Shown here piece after piece: positions 29,518 to 38,462 of a DNA stretch of 64,000 bases. Origin of the DNA: Streptomyces sp. yr375 (GTDB lineage: Bacteria > Actinomycetota > Actinomycetes > Streptomycetales > Streptomycetaceae); assembly GCF_900110755.1 (NCBI RefSeq), contig NZ_FOFF01000006.1, forward strand, positions 183,651-247,650, written 5' to 3'. The translations under genes and the position numbers were made by a program. The notes under the pieces are model-generated. The model did no database searches. It was given only the letters and a program-made list of their open reading frames with translations, and had not been told where the DNA came from. Within the stretch, counting starts at the first letter, position 1. Every line of letters starts with the position of its first letter.

Positions 29518-30467
29518 GGCAGCGGCAACGCCGTCAACAACCCCGACACCGCGACCACCACACCCAGCGTGACGACTTCCACGCGCGCGGGGGAGCAGGC
29601 GGTCAGCGGGTCGGGGGCCCGGCGCAACCGGGTCCGCGCCCACAGGGCGAGCAGTGCGACCGCGCCCACCAGGAGTACCTTGGCGAGCAGCACGCGCCCG
29701 TACGCCGTCGTCGTCAACTGGTCGAGCGCCGTCGCCGACGGCATCCGGCGCAGCGAACTGCACAGCCCGGTCGCGGTGACCCCGGCGAACAGGACGGCCG
29801 CCACGCGCGCGTAGAGCCCGAGCAGCGCGGCGCCCGCCTCGCCGCCGCCCCACCGGCGCAGCGTGCGCAGCACGTTCAGCAGGCCGCCCGCCCACAGCGC
29901 CGAGCACGTCAGGTGGACGACCGTCAGCCCCGAGCCGATCAGCGGCGTGTGTTCGGTCGGCGGGTGCGCGCGCAGCGCCTCCGCCAGGACGACCGCCGCG
30001 AGCGGCCACACCCCGTGCTCCGGCCGGCGCGAGAGCGCGCACAGCCCCGCCACCGCGAACGCGATCGCCTCCAGCAGCGCGAGGATCCCGGCCCGAGAGC
30101 CGTGGCCGTGCGCCGCCAGCTCGCCGACCGCCGCGGCGGCGGCGAACCCCGCGACGGCCGCGTACGGCGCCCAACTGCCCGGCCGGTCGGCCGGGGCGGC
30201 GGGCACCCGCCGGGCGAGTCCGGCCACGAACAGCTCGCCGACCTGCACGCACAACGCCGCGAACAGCACCGCCCGCAGCAGCGCGACCGCACCGGAGTCC
30301 GGCGCCGCGGCCTCGCCGGTGCCGTGTGCGGCGACGGACGGTCCGATCAGGGGGACCAGCGCACCGAGCCCCACCAGGACGAGCAGCCCCACTGCCCGCC
30401 CGACGCCGCCACCGGGACCGGTGCGGCGTGGGGAGTCGGTTGCGTCGGTCGGTCGTATGAGGGCCAT
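29505..30467 (-). CDS. CopD family copper-resistance-type membrane protein
   Basis: A membrane protein of 320 residues with about eight hydrophobic segments. The C-terminal half carries the CopD-type domain (GLTVVHLTCSALWAGGLLNVLRTLRR, ARVAAVLFAGVTATGLCSSLRRM, YGRVLLAKVLLVGAVALLAL). A His in AAHGTGEAAAPDSG lies outside the membrane. CopD proteins are thought to move copper across the membrane; here no CopC partner is next to it, so the role is tentative. Upstream, 30468-30773 holds no gene apart from the terminator of the subtilase gene. Confidence 0.82.
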   Translation of the reverse strand: MALIRPTDATDSPRRTGPGGGVGRAVGLLVLVGLGALVPLIGPSVAAHGTGEAAAPDSGAVALLRAVLFAALCVQVGELFVAGLARRVPAAPADRPGSWAPYAAVAGFAAAAAVGELAAHGHGSRAGILALLEAIAFAVAGLCALSRRPEHGVWPLAAVVLAEALRAHPPTEHTPLIGSGLTVVHLTCSALWAGGLLNVLRTLRRWGGGEAGAALLGLYARVAAVLFAGVTATGLCSSLRRMPSATALDQLTTTAYGRVLLAKVLLVGAVALLALWARTRLRRAPDPLTACSPARVEVVTLGVVVAVSGLLTALPLPING

Positions 30468-30711
30468 GAAGGATCTTCACCACGCCCGACAAAACCCGGC
30501 AAGTCGCAACAAAAAGACCAAGGGCTCGCGATACCTGCGCGGCACCCGCGCGGGAGTGAACCGTCGGCGGCTCAGAACCGGCGCGCCATCGCCCCCCAGG
30601 CCCCGTCCCGCCGCTCCCCGCCCTTGGGCATCCCTTTGCCGTCCCCTTCGCCCATCCGGACGCCGTTCCCGTCACCCACCCATCCACCCGGGCCCGCGCG
30701 AGCTCCCGCAC

Positions 30712-30740
30712 GGGAAGGCGCCCTGGGAGAGCGCCTTCCC
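30712..30740 (-). terminator. Terminator hairpin of the subtilase gene
   Basis: A perfect 10-bp stem, GGGAAGGCGC / GCGCCTTCCC with a 9-nt loop, lies 34 bp past the stop. Confidence 0.7.
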
Positions 30741-30773
30741 GGCATGGATCAATAGGTGGACCCGGTTGATGGA

Positions 30774-32306
30774 CTACTTCTTGACGGCCCTCAACGCATT
30801 GACGACACCGGAGCCGAAGAAGCCGTTGAGCCGCTTGCCGCCCACGCACGTCGCGTCCACGACGCCGTCGCCGTCACCGTCGTACGGCCCCGCCGGGCAG
30901 GCCGTGCTGTCGGCCTGCAGCTTGAGCAGCGCCTGCAACTGCGCCGGGCTCGCGTGCGGGTGCGTCGACTTCAGCAGCGCGGCCACCCCGGCCACGTGCG
31001 GGGACGCCATCGAGGTGCCCTGGAGGTAGCCGTACGTGTTGTTCGGCAGCGTCGACAGGATGCGGCCGTTGGCCGACGGGGTGTCCGGTATCTGGAACTT
31101 GTCGCCGCCCGGAGCCGCGACGTCGATGACGCCCAGGCCGTAGCTGGAGTAGTACGACTTGGTGCCCTTGACGCCCGTCGCGCTCACCGTGACGACGCCC
31201 GGCAACTGGGTCGGCACGTCGAAGCACTCGTGCGGGTCGACCGTCCGCGTCACCGGCGTGGAGTCGTCGGGGCTGGAGTCGTCGACCAGGGCGTCGGAGT
31301 CCAGGTCGTCGTTGGAGTTGCCCGCCGAGGCGACGTTGAGCGTGCCCTTCTTCTGGGCGTACAACTGAGCCCTGTTGACCGAGTCAACAATGGCCTTCTG
31401 ATCGGGGTCGTCCATGCAGTTGTACAGCCACGGGTCAACGTAGTAGCTGTTGTTCGTGATCTCGACGCCGTGGTCGGCGGCGAACACGAAGGCGCAGACG
31501 ACGTTCTCCGGGTAGAACAGGCCGTCCTTGGGGTCGCTCACCTTGATGCCGGCGACCTTCACACCGGGCGCCACGCCCGCCACACCGATGCCGTTGCGGG
31601 CCGCGGCGATCTCACCGGCGACATGCGTGCCGTGGTAGTCGTCCGCGGTGTACGGACGCCACGCGCCCGCGCTGGTGTCCGCGACGCCGCCGACGCAGTT
31701 CGCCGACTGGGACGCCGAGAAGTTCGGCGCGAGGTCCGGATGGGTGTCGTCGACGCCGGTGTCGATCACGGCGACCGTCACGTTCCTGCTGCCCGGGTTG
31801 ATCGAGGCGGCCTGGTCGGCGCCGATCGCCCGCAGGTCCCACTGGTCGGCCTCCAGCGGCTCGCTCTCGCCCGCCGCGCCGGACGCCTTCGCGACCTTCG
31901 CCGCCTGCGCCTTCGACAGGACCTGCGCCGCACCCTCGTCGGTGGTCCCGGCGGGGCTCAGCGGCGCGGTACGGGTCGCACCCGCCGACTGCACGCCGCG
32001 CACCGCGCGTATCCGCGGGCCGAAGTCCGGGTTCGCCGAGTGGACGACGAGCACGCCGATCCTGTCGTACGCCGCGACGACGGTGCCGCCGGCCGCGGCG
32101 ATCGCCTTCGTCACCGACTTGATCGTGCGGTGGTCCACCTTCGTGTTGACGACGTACGCCAGGGTGCCGGCGTCGGTCGTCTGCGAGGCGGAGGCCGTGG
32201 CCGGCGCCGCGGTGGCCGCCGTCGGCAGGAAGCCGAACGAGGCGGTCAGCGACAGCACGACGGGCACCGCGAGAGCGAGGCGGCGTCTGGAAGGCAGATG
32301 AGCCAT
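30774..32306 (-). CDS. Secreted S8 family serine protease (subtilase)
   Basis: An extracellular protease of 510 residues. A signal peptide (RRRLALAVPVVLSLTASFGF, cleavage near ATAAPA) is followed by a propeptide of the I9 inhibitor type (TLAYVVNTKVDHRTIKSVTKAI) up to about residue 150. The catalytic domain has Asp182 in VAVIDTGVDD, His225 in YHGTHVAGE, Asn330 in ASAGN and Ser432 in GTSMASPHVAG. Cys residues at 204, 271, 297 and 361 could form disulfides. GGAG lies 5-6 nt before ATG 32306. A perfect inverted repeat lies 29 bp upstream of the start. Confidence 0.95.
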   Translation of the reverse strand: MAHLPSRRRLALAVPVVLSLTASFGFLPTAATAAPATASASQTTDAGTLAYVVNTKVDHRTIKSVTKAIAAAGGTVVAAYDRIGVLVVHSANPDFGPRIRAVRGVQSAGATRTAPLSPAGTTDEGAAQVLSKAQAAKVAKASGAAGESEPLEADQWDLRAIGADQAASINPGSRNVTVAVIDTGVDDTHPDLAPNFSASQSANCVGGVADTSAGAWRPYTADDYHGTHVAGEIAAARNGIGVAGVAPGVKVAGIKVSDPKDGLFYPENVVCAFVFAADHGVEITNNSYYVDPWLYNCMDDPDQKAIVDSVNRAQLYAQKKGTLNVASAGNSNDDLDSDALVDDSSPDDSTPVTRTVDPHECFDVPTQLPGVVTVSATGVKGTKSYYSSYGLGVIDVAAPGGDKFQIPDTPSANGRILSTLPNNTYGYLQGTSMASPHVAGVAALLKSTHPHASPAQLQALLKLQADSTACPAGPYDGDGDGVVDATCVGGKRLNGFFGSGVVNALRAVKK

Positions 32307-32334
32307 GGGGTCTCCACATCATCCGGAAACGAGA

Positions 32335-32365
32335 CCTGTCCAAGCGCGACTGCTGCTTGGACAGG
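32335..32365. repeat. Perfect 10-bp inverted repeat upstream of the subtilase gene (operator or leader hairpin)
   Basis: CCTGTCCAAG and CTTGGACAGG are separated by 11 nt. The near arm is 29 bp from the subtilase ATG. Size and place fit a repressor operator or a leader hairpin. The rest of the region up to the DUF485 gene (32366-32567) shows no gene; both divergent promoters must be there. Confidence 0.6.
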
Positions 32366-32567
32366 TACATGACGGGTGGTTCTGGCCCCGAAGCTATCTC
32401 CCCGACTCACCGGCCAGCAACGGCCTTTGACGCCGACTTCGACGAACCCGCCCGAAAGAACCCGAACGAGTTGAACCGGCCCGAGCGTGCCGCCGTGCCC
32501 TTGGACAGAGAGCCCATGCACGATCGAGCTCCCGCCCGACCCGCCACCCGCAATACGAGGAGACTCC

Positions 32568-32924
32568 GTGGCCACCGAGACACCGCCCCCCTCGAAAACC
32601 TCCCCCCGGCTCCCCTCCACGGAGGAGTTCGCCGCGGTCCAGGAGAGCGCGGAATTCGGTGAACTGCGCAGCTCCTACCGAGGCTTCGCCTTCCCGCTGA
32701 CCGTCGCCTTCATCGCCTGGTACCTGCTGTACGTCCTGCTGTCCAACTACGCGGGCGACTTCATGGGCACCAAGCTCTTCGGCAACTTCAACGTGGCCAT
32801 GACCCTAGGCCTCGCCCAGTTCCTCACCACGTTCCTCATCGCCTGGTGGTACGCGCGCGTGGCCGCCACCCGGTTCGACCCCAAGGCCGAGGCGATCAAG
32901 TCCCGGATGGAGGGCGGCGCATGA
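32568..32924 (+). CDS. DUF485 membrane protein, partner of ActP
   Basis: A 118-residue protein with two membrane segments (PLTVAFIAWYLLYVLLSNY and LGLAQFLTTFLIAWWYARVA). It corresponds to the YjcH/DUF485 family, regularly encoded just before acetate permease ActP. GTG 32568 follows GAGGAG at 6-7 nt; the longer frame to 32487 has no ribosome site. The stop overlaps the actP start (ATGA), so the two are made together, and an accessory role for the symporter is likely. Confidence 0.93.
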   Translation: MATETPPPSKTSPRLPSTEEFAAVQESAEFGELRSSYRGFAFPLTVAFIAWYLLYVLLSNYAGDFMGTKLFGNFNVAMTLGLAQFLTTFLIAWWYARVAATRFDPKAEAIKSRMEGGA

Positions 32925-34549
32925 GCCCCGCACAGCACACCACCCTGCTCGCCGCGGGCGAGGCGAGCGAGCACCGCACACTGATCATCACCCTGTTCGC
33001 GGTGTTCGTCGTCGCGACCCTCGTCATCACCGTCTGGGCGGGCCGCCAGACCAAGGACGCCGCCGACTTCTACGCCGGCGGCCGCCAGTTCACCGGCTTC
33101 CAGAACGGCCTCGCCGTCTCCGGCGACTACATGTCCGCCGCGTCCTTCCTCGGCATCGCGGGCGCCATCGCCCTCTTCGGCTACGACGGCTTCCTGTACT
33201 CCATCGGCTTCCTGGTCGCCTGGCTGGTCGCCCTGCTCCTGGTCGCCGAACCGCTGCGCAACTCCGGCCGCTACACGATGGGCGACGTCCTCGCGTACCG
33301 CATGCGCCAGCGCCCCGTCCGCACGGCCGCCGGCACCTCCACCATCGTCGTCTCGATCTTCTACCTGCTGGCCCAGATGGCGGGCGCGGGCGTCCTCGTC
33401 TCGCTCCTCCTCGGCATCACCAGCGACGGCGGCAAGATCGGCATCGTCGCCCTGGTCGGCGTCCTGATGATCGTCTACGTGACGATCGGCGGCATGAAGG
33501 GCACCACCTGGGTCCAGATGGTCAAGGCGGTCCTGCTCATCGCGGGCGCCCTGCTGCTGACCTTCCTGGTCCTGCTGAAGTTCGACTTCAACGTCTCGGA
33601 CCTGCTCGGCTCGGCCGCCGAGAACAGCGGCAAGGGCGCCGCCTTCCTGGAACCCGGCCTCAAGTACGGCGCCACCGGCACCACCAAGCTGGACTTCATC
33701 TCCCTGGGCATCGCCCTGGTCCTGGGCACCGCGGGCCTGCCGCACATCCTGATCCGCTTCTACACCGTGCCCACCGCCAAGGCCGCCCGTAAGTCGGTCC
33801 TCTGGGCCATCGGCCTGATCGGCGCCTTCTACCTGATGACCCTCGCCCTCGGCTTCGGCGCCGCCGCGCTGATCAAGCCGGACGAGATCATCGCCTCCAA
33901 CAAGGCCGGCAACACCGCCGCGCCCCTCCTCGCCCTCCATCTCGGCGGCGTCGACTCCAACTGGGGCGCGATCCTGCTGGCCACCATCTCCGCGGTCGCC
34001 TTCGCCACGATCCTCGCGGTCGTCGCCGGCCTCACCCTGGCCTCGTCGTCGTCCTTCGCGCACGACATCTACGCCAACGTCATCAAGCGGGGCCAGGCCA
34101 CCGAGAAGCAGGAGATGAGCGCGGCCCGCTACGCCACGGTCGGCATCGGCGCGGTCTCCATCCTGCTGGGCGCCCTCGCCCGCGACCTGAACGTCGCCGG
34201 CCTGGTCGCCCTCGCCTTCGCGGTCGCCGCCTCCGCCAACCTCCCGACGATCCTCTACAGCCTCTTCTGGAAGCGGTTCACCACCGCCGGGGCCCTCTGG
34301 TCGATCTACGGCGGCCTGGCCACCGCGGTCGGCCTGGTGCTGTTCTCGCCGGTCGTCTCCGGCAAACCCAGCTCGATGTTCCCGGACGTCGACTTCCACT
34401 GGTTCCCGCTGGAGAACCCCGGCATCATCTCGATCCCGGTCGGCTTCCTGCTGGGCGTCGTGGGCACCCTCCTGTCGAAGGAGGAGGCCGACAAGAACAA
34501 GTACGCCGAACTGGAGGTCCGCTCCCTGACCGGCACCGGAGCCCACTGA
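32921..34549 (+). CDS. actP: Sodium:solute symporter, cation/acetate symporter ActP type
   Basis: A 542-residue membrane protein of the SSS family, probably taking up acetate or another short carboxylate with Na+. About thirteen hydrophobic segments are visible. Family marks are DFYAGGRQFTGFQNGLAVSGDYMSAASFLG near residue 50, LPHILIRFYTVPTAKAARKSV near 275 and SSSFAHDIYANVIKRG near 375. ATG 32921 overlaps the DUF485 stop. A long hairpin terminator follows. The exact carboxylate cannot be told from sequence. Confidence 0.93.
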   Translation: MSPAQHTTLLAAGEASEHRTLIITLFAVFVVATLVITVWAGRQTKDAADFYAGGRQFTGFQNGLAVSGDYMSAASFLGIAGAIALFGYDGFLYSIGFLVAWLVALLLVAEPLRNSGRYTMGDVLAYRMRQRPVRTAAGTSTIVVSIFYLLAQMAGAGVLVSLLLGITSDGGKIGIVALVGVLMIVYVTIGGMKGTTWVQMVKAVLLIAGALLLTFLVLLKFDFNVSDLLGSAAENSGKGAAFLEPGLKYGATGTTKLDFISLGIALVLGTAGLPHILIRFYTVPTAKAARKSVLWAIGLIGAFYLMTLALGFGAAALIKPDEIIASNKAGNTAAPLLALHLGGVDSNWGAILLATISAVAFATILAVVAGLTLASSSSFAHDIYANVIKRGQATEKQEMSAARYATVGIGAVSILLGALARDLNVAGLVALAFAVAASANLPTILYSLFWKRFTTAGALWSIYGGLATAVGLVLFSPVVSGKPSSMFPDVDFHWFPLENPGIISIPVGFLLGVVGTLLSKEEADKNKYAELEVRSLTGTGAH

Positions 34550-34571
34550 CCACCCGCTGACCATGCTGCCC

Positions 34572-34607
34572 CGCGGCCGCGTCGTAGCTCCCTACGACGC
34601 GGCCGCG
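34572..34607 (+). terminator. Perfect 16-bp hairpin after actP
   Basis: CGCGGCCGCGTCGTAG pairs with CTACGACGCGGCCGCG around a CTCC loop, 23 bp after the actP stop. Confidence 0.85.
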
Positions 34608-34707
34608 TCCTGCCTCGTGGGATCGGGCCCTGGTGTTGTCAGTGGCGTCACGTAGGCTCGCACGTGACGGGAAACCACTGCGATCCACTGTGAGGGAGGG
34701 GGCCCAC

Positions 34708-35697
34708 GTGCTCATCGACACCTATGGCCGAGTGGCCACCGACCTGAGGGTCTCGCTGACCGACCGGTGCAACCTGCGCTGCACCTACTGCATGCCCGAG
34801 GAGGGCCTGCAGTGGCTGGCCAAGCCCGACCTCCTCACGGACGACGAGATCGTCCGCCTGATCGACATAGCGGTCTCCACGCTCGGCATCGAGGAGGTCC
34901 GCTTCACCGGCGGCGAGCCCCTGCTGCGCCCGGGCCTGGTCGGCATCGTCGAGCGGGTCGCCGCCCTGACGCCCCGCCCGCAGACGTCCCTGACGACGAA
35001 CGGCATCGGCCTGCGCCGCACCGCCGCCGCCCTGAAGGCGGCGGGCCTGGACCGGGTCAACGTCTCCCTCGACACCCTGCGCCCGGACGTCTTCAAGACC
35101 CTCACTCGCCGCGACCGCCACAAGGACGTCCTCGAAGGCCTCGAAGCCGCCCACGAGGCGGGTCTGACCCCGGTGAAGGTCAACTCGGTCCTGATGCCGG
35201 GTCTGAACGCGGACGAAGCCCCCGACCTCCTGGCCTGGGCCGTCGAGAACAGCTACGAGCTGCGCTTCATCGAGCAGATGCCCCTCGACGCGCAACACGG
35301 CTGGAAGCGCGAGGGCATGGTCACGGCCGACGACATCCTGGCCTCCCTGCGCACCCGCTTCGACCTCACCCCCGAGGACCAGGGCGAACGCGGCTCGGCC
35401 CCGGCCGAACGCTGGCTGGTGGACGGCGGCCCGCACCGCGTCGGCGTCATCGCCTCCGTCACCCGCCCGTTCTGCGCCGCCTGCGACCGCACCCGCCTCA
35501 CCGCCGACGGCCAGGTCCGCACCTGCCTCTTCGCCCGTGAGGAGACCGACCTGCGAGCGGCCCTGCGCTCCGGCGCCCCCGACGAGGAGATAGCCCGCGT
35601 CTGGCGCCTGGCGATGTGGGGCAAGAAGGCCGGCTCGGGCCTCGACGACCCGAGCTTCCTCCAGCCCGACAGACCGATGTCGGCGATCGGCGGCTAG
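34708..35697 (+). CDS. moaA: GTP 3',8-cyclase MoaA
   Basis: A radical SAM enzyme that starts molybdenum cofactor synthesis by converting GTP to 3',8-cyclo-GTP. It has 329 residues. The N-terminal [4Fe-4S] motif is CNLRCTYC (Cys at C-x3-C-x2-C), followed by FTGGEPLLRPG. The C-terminal cluster is held by CAACDRTRLTADGQVRTC. GTG 34708 has GGGAGGG at 7-8 nt. The gene stands alone and its stop codon shares the palindrome CTAG with the stop of the convergent gene. Confidence 0.96.
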   Translation: MLIDTYGRVATDLRVSLTDRCNLRCTYCMPEEGLQWLAKPDLLTDDEIVRLIDIAVSTLGIEEVRFTGGEPLLRPGLVGIVERVAALTPRPQTSLTTNGIGLRRTAAALKAAGLDRVNVSLDTLRPDVFKTLTRRDRHKDVLEGLEAAHEAGLTPVKVNSVLMPGLNADEAPDLLAWAVENSYELRFIEQMPLDAQHGWKREGMVTADDILASLRTRFDLTPEDQGERGSAPAERWLVDGGPHRVGVIASVTRPFCAACDRTRLTADGQVRTCLFAREETDLRAALRSGAPDEEIARVWRLAMWGKKAGSGLDDPSFLQPDRPMSAIGG

Positions 35698-35930
35698 GAA
35701 CGCTCCGGGGCCGAGGACCCCGGCCCGGCCTCCCACTCGGTCAGCGGGACGACGTCCTTGAGGAAGCCCCGCACCCCGAGGAACTGCGACAGATGCTCCC
35801 GGTGCTCCTCGCACGCGAGCCACGTCTTGCGCCGCTCCGGCGTATGGATCTTCGGGTTGTTCCACGCCAGCACCCACACCGCGGCGACACGGCAGGCCTT
35901 GGCGGAACAGATCGGCGTCTCGTCACTCAC
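35694..35930 (-). CDS. Small cysteine/histidine protein, conserved in Streptomyces
   Basis: A 78-residue protein from GTG 35930 (VSDETPICSAKACRVAAVWVL). Potential metal ligands are Cys-x4-Cys near the N-terminus and CEEHREH in the middle, so a small zinc fold is possible. Tryptophan-rich core (WVLAWNNPKIHTPERRKTW). I recall homologues being labelled 'acetone carboxylase', but nothing here supports that; it is far too short. The longer frame to 36140 has no support. Its TAG stop overlaps the moaA TAG in CTAG (35694-35697). Confidence 0.75.
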   Translation of the reverse strand: MSDETPICSAKACRVAAVWVLAWNNPKIHTPERRKTWLACEEHREHLSQFLGVRGFLKDVVPLTEWEAGPGSSAPERS

Positions 35931-35980
35931 AGCTTCGTCTCGCACAGCTTCGTCCCGCGAAAAACCCCGCACACAAAGGC

Positions 35981-36016
35981 GACGCCGAGCAGCCACGGGG
36001 GGAGCTGCCCGGCGTC
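35981..36016 (-). terminator. Hairpin downstream of the DUF3099 gene
   Basis: GACGCCG-A-GCAGC pairs with GCTGC-C-CGGCGTC, 7 bp plus 5 bp with one mismatch, 132 bp after the DUF3099 stop and upstream of the small Cys gene. Confidence 0.5.
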
Positions 36017-36147
36017 GGTCCGTCGCTCCGACGGGGGATGCGGAGCGCGTACGAAGTATGTCACGGCGGACCGCTCCCACGGCACTGGAACAACGTGATT
36101 GATCTGAGCTTTTCCTGAGCTTGGCGCACAGCCCGTTCACCGCCGGT

Positions 36148-36573
36148 TCATGGCCGCCGCTCAGCGGGACCGGGCGCCGGCTTCTCCCGGAGAGGTTCCG
36201 CGAAGCCTTCCCTTTCCGCCCTTTCCGACCCTTCCGGAACGGATTCCGCGGAGCCGCTTCCGCCGCCCGGCGGAGCCACCATCGGCCGCACCGGCGTGGT
36301 CAGAAACGTCGACGGCAGCGAAGGCACGTTCTCCCGCCCGGCGTTGGCGATCACCACCGACACATAGGGGAGAACCACCCCCAGGACCAGCGCCACGATC
36401 GCCACATGCCGTTCCACGTTCCACAGCGTCGCCGCCAGGATCACCGACACCGTACGGACCGACATGGAGATGATGTACCGCCGCTGTCGCCCCCGCACAT
36501 CGTCCTGGAGGCCCTGCCGGGCACCGGTGATCCGGAACACCTCGACGCTGCCGCCGCCACCCTGCTTCCGCAT
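36148..36573 (-). CDS. DUF3099 family membrane protein
   Basis: A 141-residue protein. The conserved part is EVFRITGARQGLQDDVRGRQRRYIISMSVRTVSVILAATLW, then a second membrane segment HVAIVALVLGVVLPYVSVVIANAGRE. A Pro/Gly/Glu-rich tail follows. The family is small, actinobacterial and of unknown function, with two membrane helices and the N-terminus inside. ATG 36573 is preferred over the GTG just before it because GGTGGA lies 5 nt upstream. Divergent from the GlsB-like gene. Confidence 0.85.
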   Translation of the reverse strand: MRKQGGGGSVEVFRITGARQGLQDDVRGRQRRYIISMSVRTVSVILAATLWNVERHVAIVALVLGVVLPYVSVVIANAGRENVPSLPSTFLTTPVRPMVAPPGGGSGSAESVPEGSERAEREGFAEPLREKPAPGPAERRP

Positions 36574-36785
36574 CACATTCCACCGTCCGCCCGCATCGGC
36601 CGCTCCGCGGCTCTCCTCGCTTTTCCACCGTACGCCGCGACTGCGCCGCCTTCGAGACCGGGTCGCACCCCGCCCGGGTGACCGTTCTGCGCCGTCCCGC
36701 GTACGGCCGTACCCGACATGCGCCGTACAGCGACCGGACCGACACTGAGGGCAATGCTCACGTAGAGCCGTACGAGGAGGCAGCC

Positions 36786-37064
36786 ATGGGCTGGTTGTGG
36801 GCGATCATCGTGGGATTCGTGCTGGGCCTGCTCGCGAAGGCGATCATCCCGGGCAAGCAGCACAGCCCGCTCTGGCTGACCACCATTTTCGGCATGCTGG
36901 GCGCGGTCGCGGGCAACGCGATCGCCCGCGCGCTGGGCGTCGAGGTCACGTCGGGCATCGACTGGAGCCGCCACGTGTTCCAGTTGATCGCCGCGATCAT
37001 CATCGTCGCCCTGGGCGACATGCTCTACATGGCGACCCTGGGCAAGAGAAAACAGCGCGCCTGA
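36786..37064 (+). CDS. GlsB/YeaQ/YmgE family stress membrane protein
   Basis: A 92-residue hydrophobic protein with three membrane segments (GWLWAIIVGFVLGLLAKAIIPG, LWLTTIFGMLGAVAGNAIARAL, FQLIAAIIIVALGDMLYM). The start MGWLWAIIVGFVLGLLA and the glycine pattern define the family. Related proteins are linked to stress response but have no known activity. ATG 36786 follows GAGGAGG at 5-6 nt. The in-frame upstream part to 36678 is non-coding. Confidence 0.88.
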   Translation: MGWLWAIIVGFVLGLLAKAIIPGKQHSPLWLTTIFGMLGAVAGNAIARALGVEVTSGIDWSRHVFQLIAAIIIVALGDMLYMATLGKRKQRA

Positions 37065-37080
37065 GCAGACAGACGTACAC

Positions 37081-37118
37081 CGAAGGGCGGCCTCCCGAGC
37101 TCGGGAAGCCGCCCTTCG
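37081..37118. terminator. Bidirectional terminator between the GlsB-like gene and tyrS
   Basis: CGAAGGGCGGC ... GCCGCCCTTCG with an inner TCCCGA/TCGGGA pair forms one long hairpin. It lies 16 bp after one stop and 30 bp after the opposing tyrS stop. Confidence 0.85.
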
Positions 37119-37148
37119 CCGCATGCGTCAGCAGTCAGCAGGTGACGG

Positions 37149-38414
37149 TCAGCCGGTGACCTGGACTGCGGCCAGGTTCTTCTTGCCCCGCCGCAGCACC
37201 AGCCACCGCCCGTGCAGGAGGTCCTCCGGCACGGGGACCGCGTCCTCGGCCGTGACCTTGACGTTGTTCACGTAGGCCCCGCCCTCCTTCACGGTCCGCC
37301 GCGCGGCGGACTTGCTGGCCACCAGGCCGACCTCGGCGAACAGATCCACGACCGGCCCCAGCTCGGCGACCTTGACGTGCGGCACCTCGGAGAGCGCCGC
37401 GGCCAGCGTCCGCTCGTCGAGGTCGCCCAGCTCGCCCTGGCCGAAGAGGGCCTTGGACGCGTCGATCACCGCGGCCGTCTGGTCGGCGCCGTGCACCAGC
37501 GTCGTCAGCTCCTCGGCCAGCGCCCGCTGCGCGGCCCGCGCCTGCGGCCGCTCCGCCGTCTGCCGCTCCAGCTCCTCCAGTTCCGCGCGGGACTTGAAGG
37601 ACAGGATCCGCAGGTACGTCGAGATGTCCCGGTCGTCCACGTTCAGCCAGAACTGGTAGAACGCGTACGGCGTCGTCATCTCCGGGTCGAGCCAGACCGC
37701 GCCGCCCTCGGTCTTGCCGAACTTGGTGCCGTCCGCCTTGACCATCAGCGGCGTCGCCAGACAGTGCGCCTCGGCCTCGGGCTCCAGCTTGTGGATCAGG
37801 TCCAGGCCCGCCGTGAGGTTGCCCCACTGGTCGCTGCCGCCCTGCTGGAGCGTGCAGCCGTAGCGGCGGTACAGCTCCAGGAAGTCCATGCCCTGGAGCA
37901 ACTGGTAGCTGAACTCCGTGTAGCTGATGCCCTCCTGGGACTCCAGCCGCCGGGCCACCGAGTCCTTGGTCAGCATCTTGTTGACGCGGAAGTGCTTGCC
38001 GATGTCCCGCAGGAACTCGATGGCCGACAGCCCGGCCGTCCAGTCCAGGTTGTTCACCATCACCGCGGCGTTCTCGCCCTCGAAGGACAGGAACGGCTCG
38101 ATCTGCCCGCGCAGCCGGGTCACCCAGTTCGCGACCGTCTCCGGGTCGTTCAGCGTGCGCTCCGCCGTGGGGCGCGGGTCGCCGATCTGTCCGGTCGCCC
38201 CGCCCACCAGGGCCAGCGGACGCAGACCCGCCCGCTGGAGCCGGCGCATGGTGAGCACCTGCACCAGGTGGCCGACGTGCAGACTGGCCGCGGTGGGGTC
38301 GAAACCGCAATAGAACGTGACGGGACCGTCCGCGAGCGCCTTGCGCAAAGCGTCCTCGTCGGTGGACAGGGCCCACAGGCCGCGCCACTTCAGCTCGTCG
38401 ACGATGTCCGTCAC
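37149..38414 (-). CDS. tyrS: Tyrosyl-tRNA synthetase
   Basis: A class I aminoacyl-tRNA synthetase of 421 residues that charges tRNA-Tyr. The HIGH-like motif is HVGHL (residues ~47-51) within [21 protein letters not shown]. The KMSKS-like motif is [11 protein letters not shown] near 230. Tyrosine recognition residues are in [20 protein letters not shown] and GGSDQWGN. The C-terminus has an S4-like RNA-binding domain ([18 protein letters not shown]). I looked for a T-box in the 48-bp upstream gap and there is no room for one. It follows the tldD-tldE pair on the same strand. Confidence 0.97.
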   Translation of the reverse strand: MTDIVDELKWRGLWALSTDEDALRKALADGPVTFYCGFDPTAASLHVGHLVQVLTMRRLQRAGLRPLALVGGATGQIGDPRPTAERTLNDPETVANWVTRLRGQIEPFLSFEGENAAVMVNNLDWTAGLSAIEFLRDIGKHFRVNKMLTKDSVARRLESQEGISYTEFSYQLLQGMDFLELYRRYGCTLQQGGSDQWGNLTAGLDLIHKLEPEAEAHCLATPLMVKADGTKFGKTEGGAVWLDPEMTTPYAFYQFWLNVDDRDISTYLRILSFKSRAELEELERQTAERPQARAAQRALAEELTTLVHGADQTAAVIDASKALFGQGELGDLDERTLAAALSEVPHVKVAELGPVVDLFAEVGLVASKSAARRTVKEGGAYVNNVKVTAEDAVPVPEDLLHGRWLVLRRGKKNLAAVQVTG

Positions 38415-38462
38415 GGTTCTCGTATCTCCTCGATTTGAACGGCCTCGTAATCAGGTACGAGG

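Noticed and set aside
34633..35697. Upstream extension of MoaA to 34633
   Set aside because: GTG 34708 has an excellent ribosome site and gives the normal MoaA N-terminus.
35930..36140. Extension of the small Cys protein to 36140
   Set aside because: Arg/Ala-rich sequence crossing a terminator-like hairpin (35981-36016); no ribosome site.
38415..38462. T-box leader for tyrS
   Set aside because: Only 48 bp separate tyrS from tldD-tldE on that side, and no T-box core or terminator is seen.
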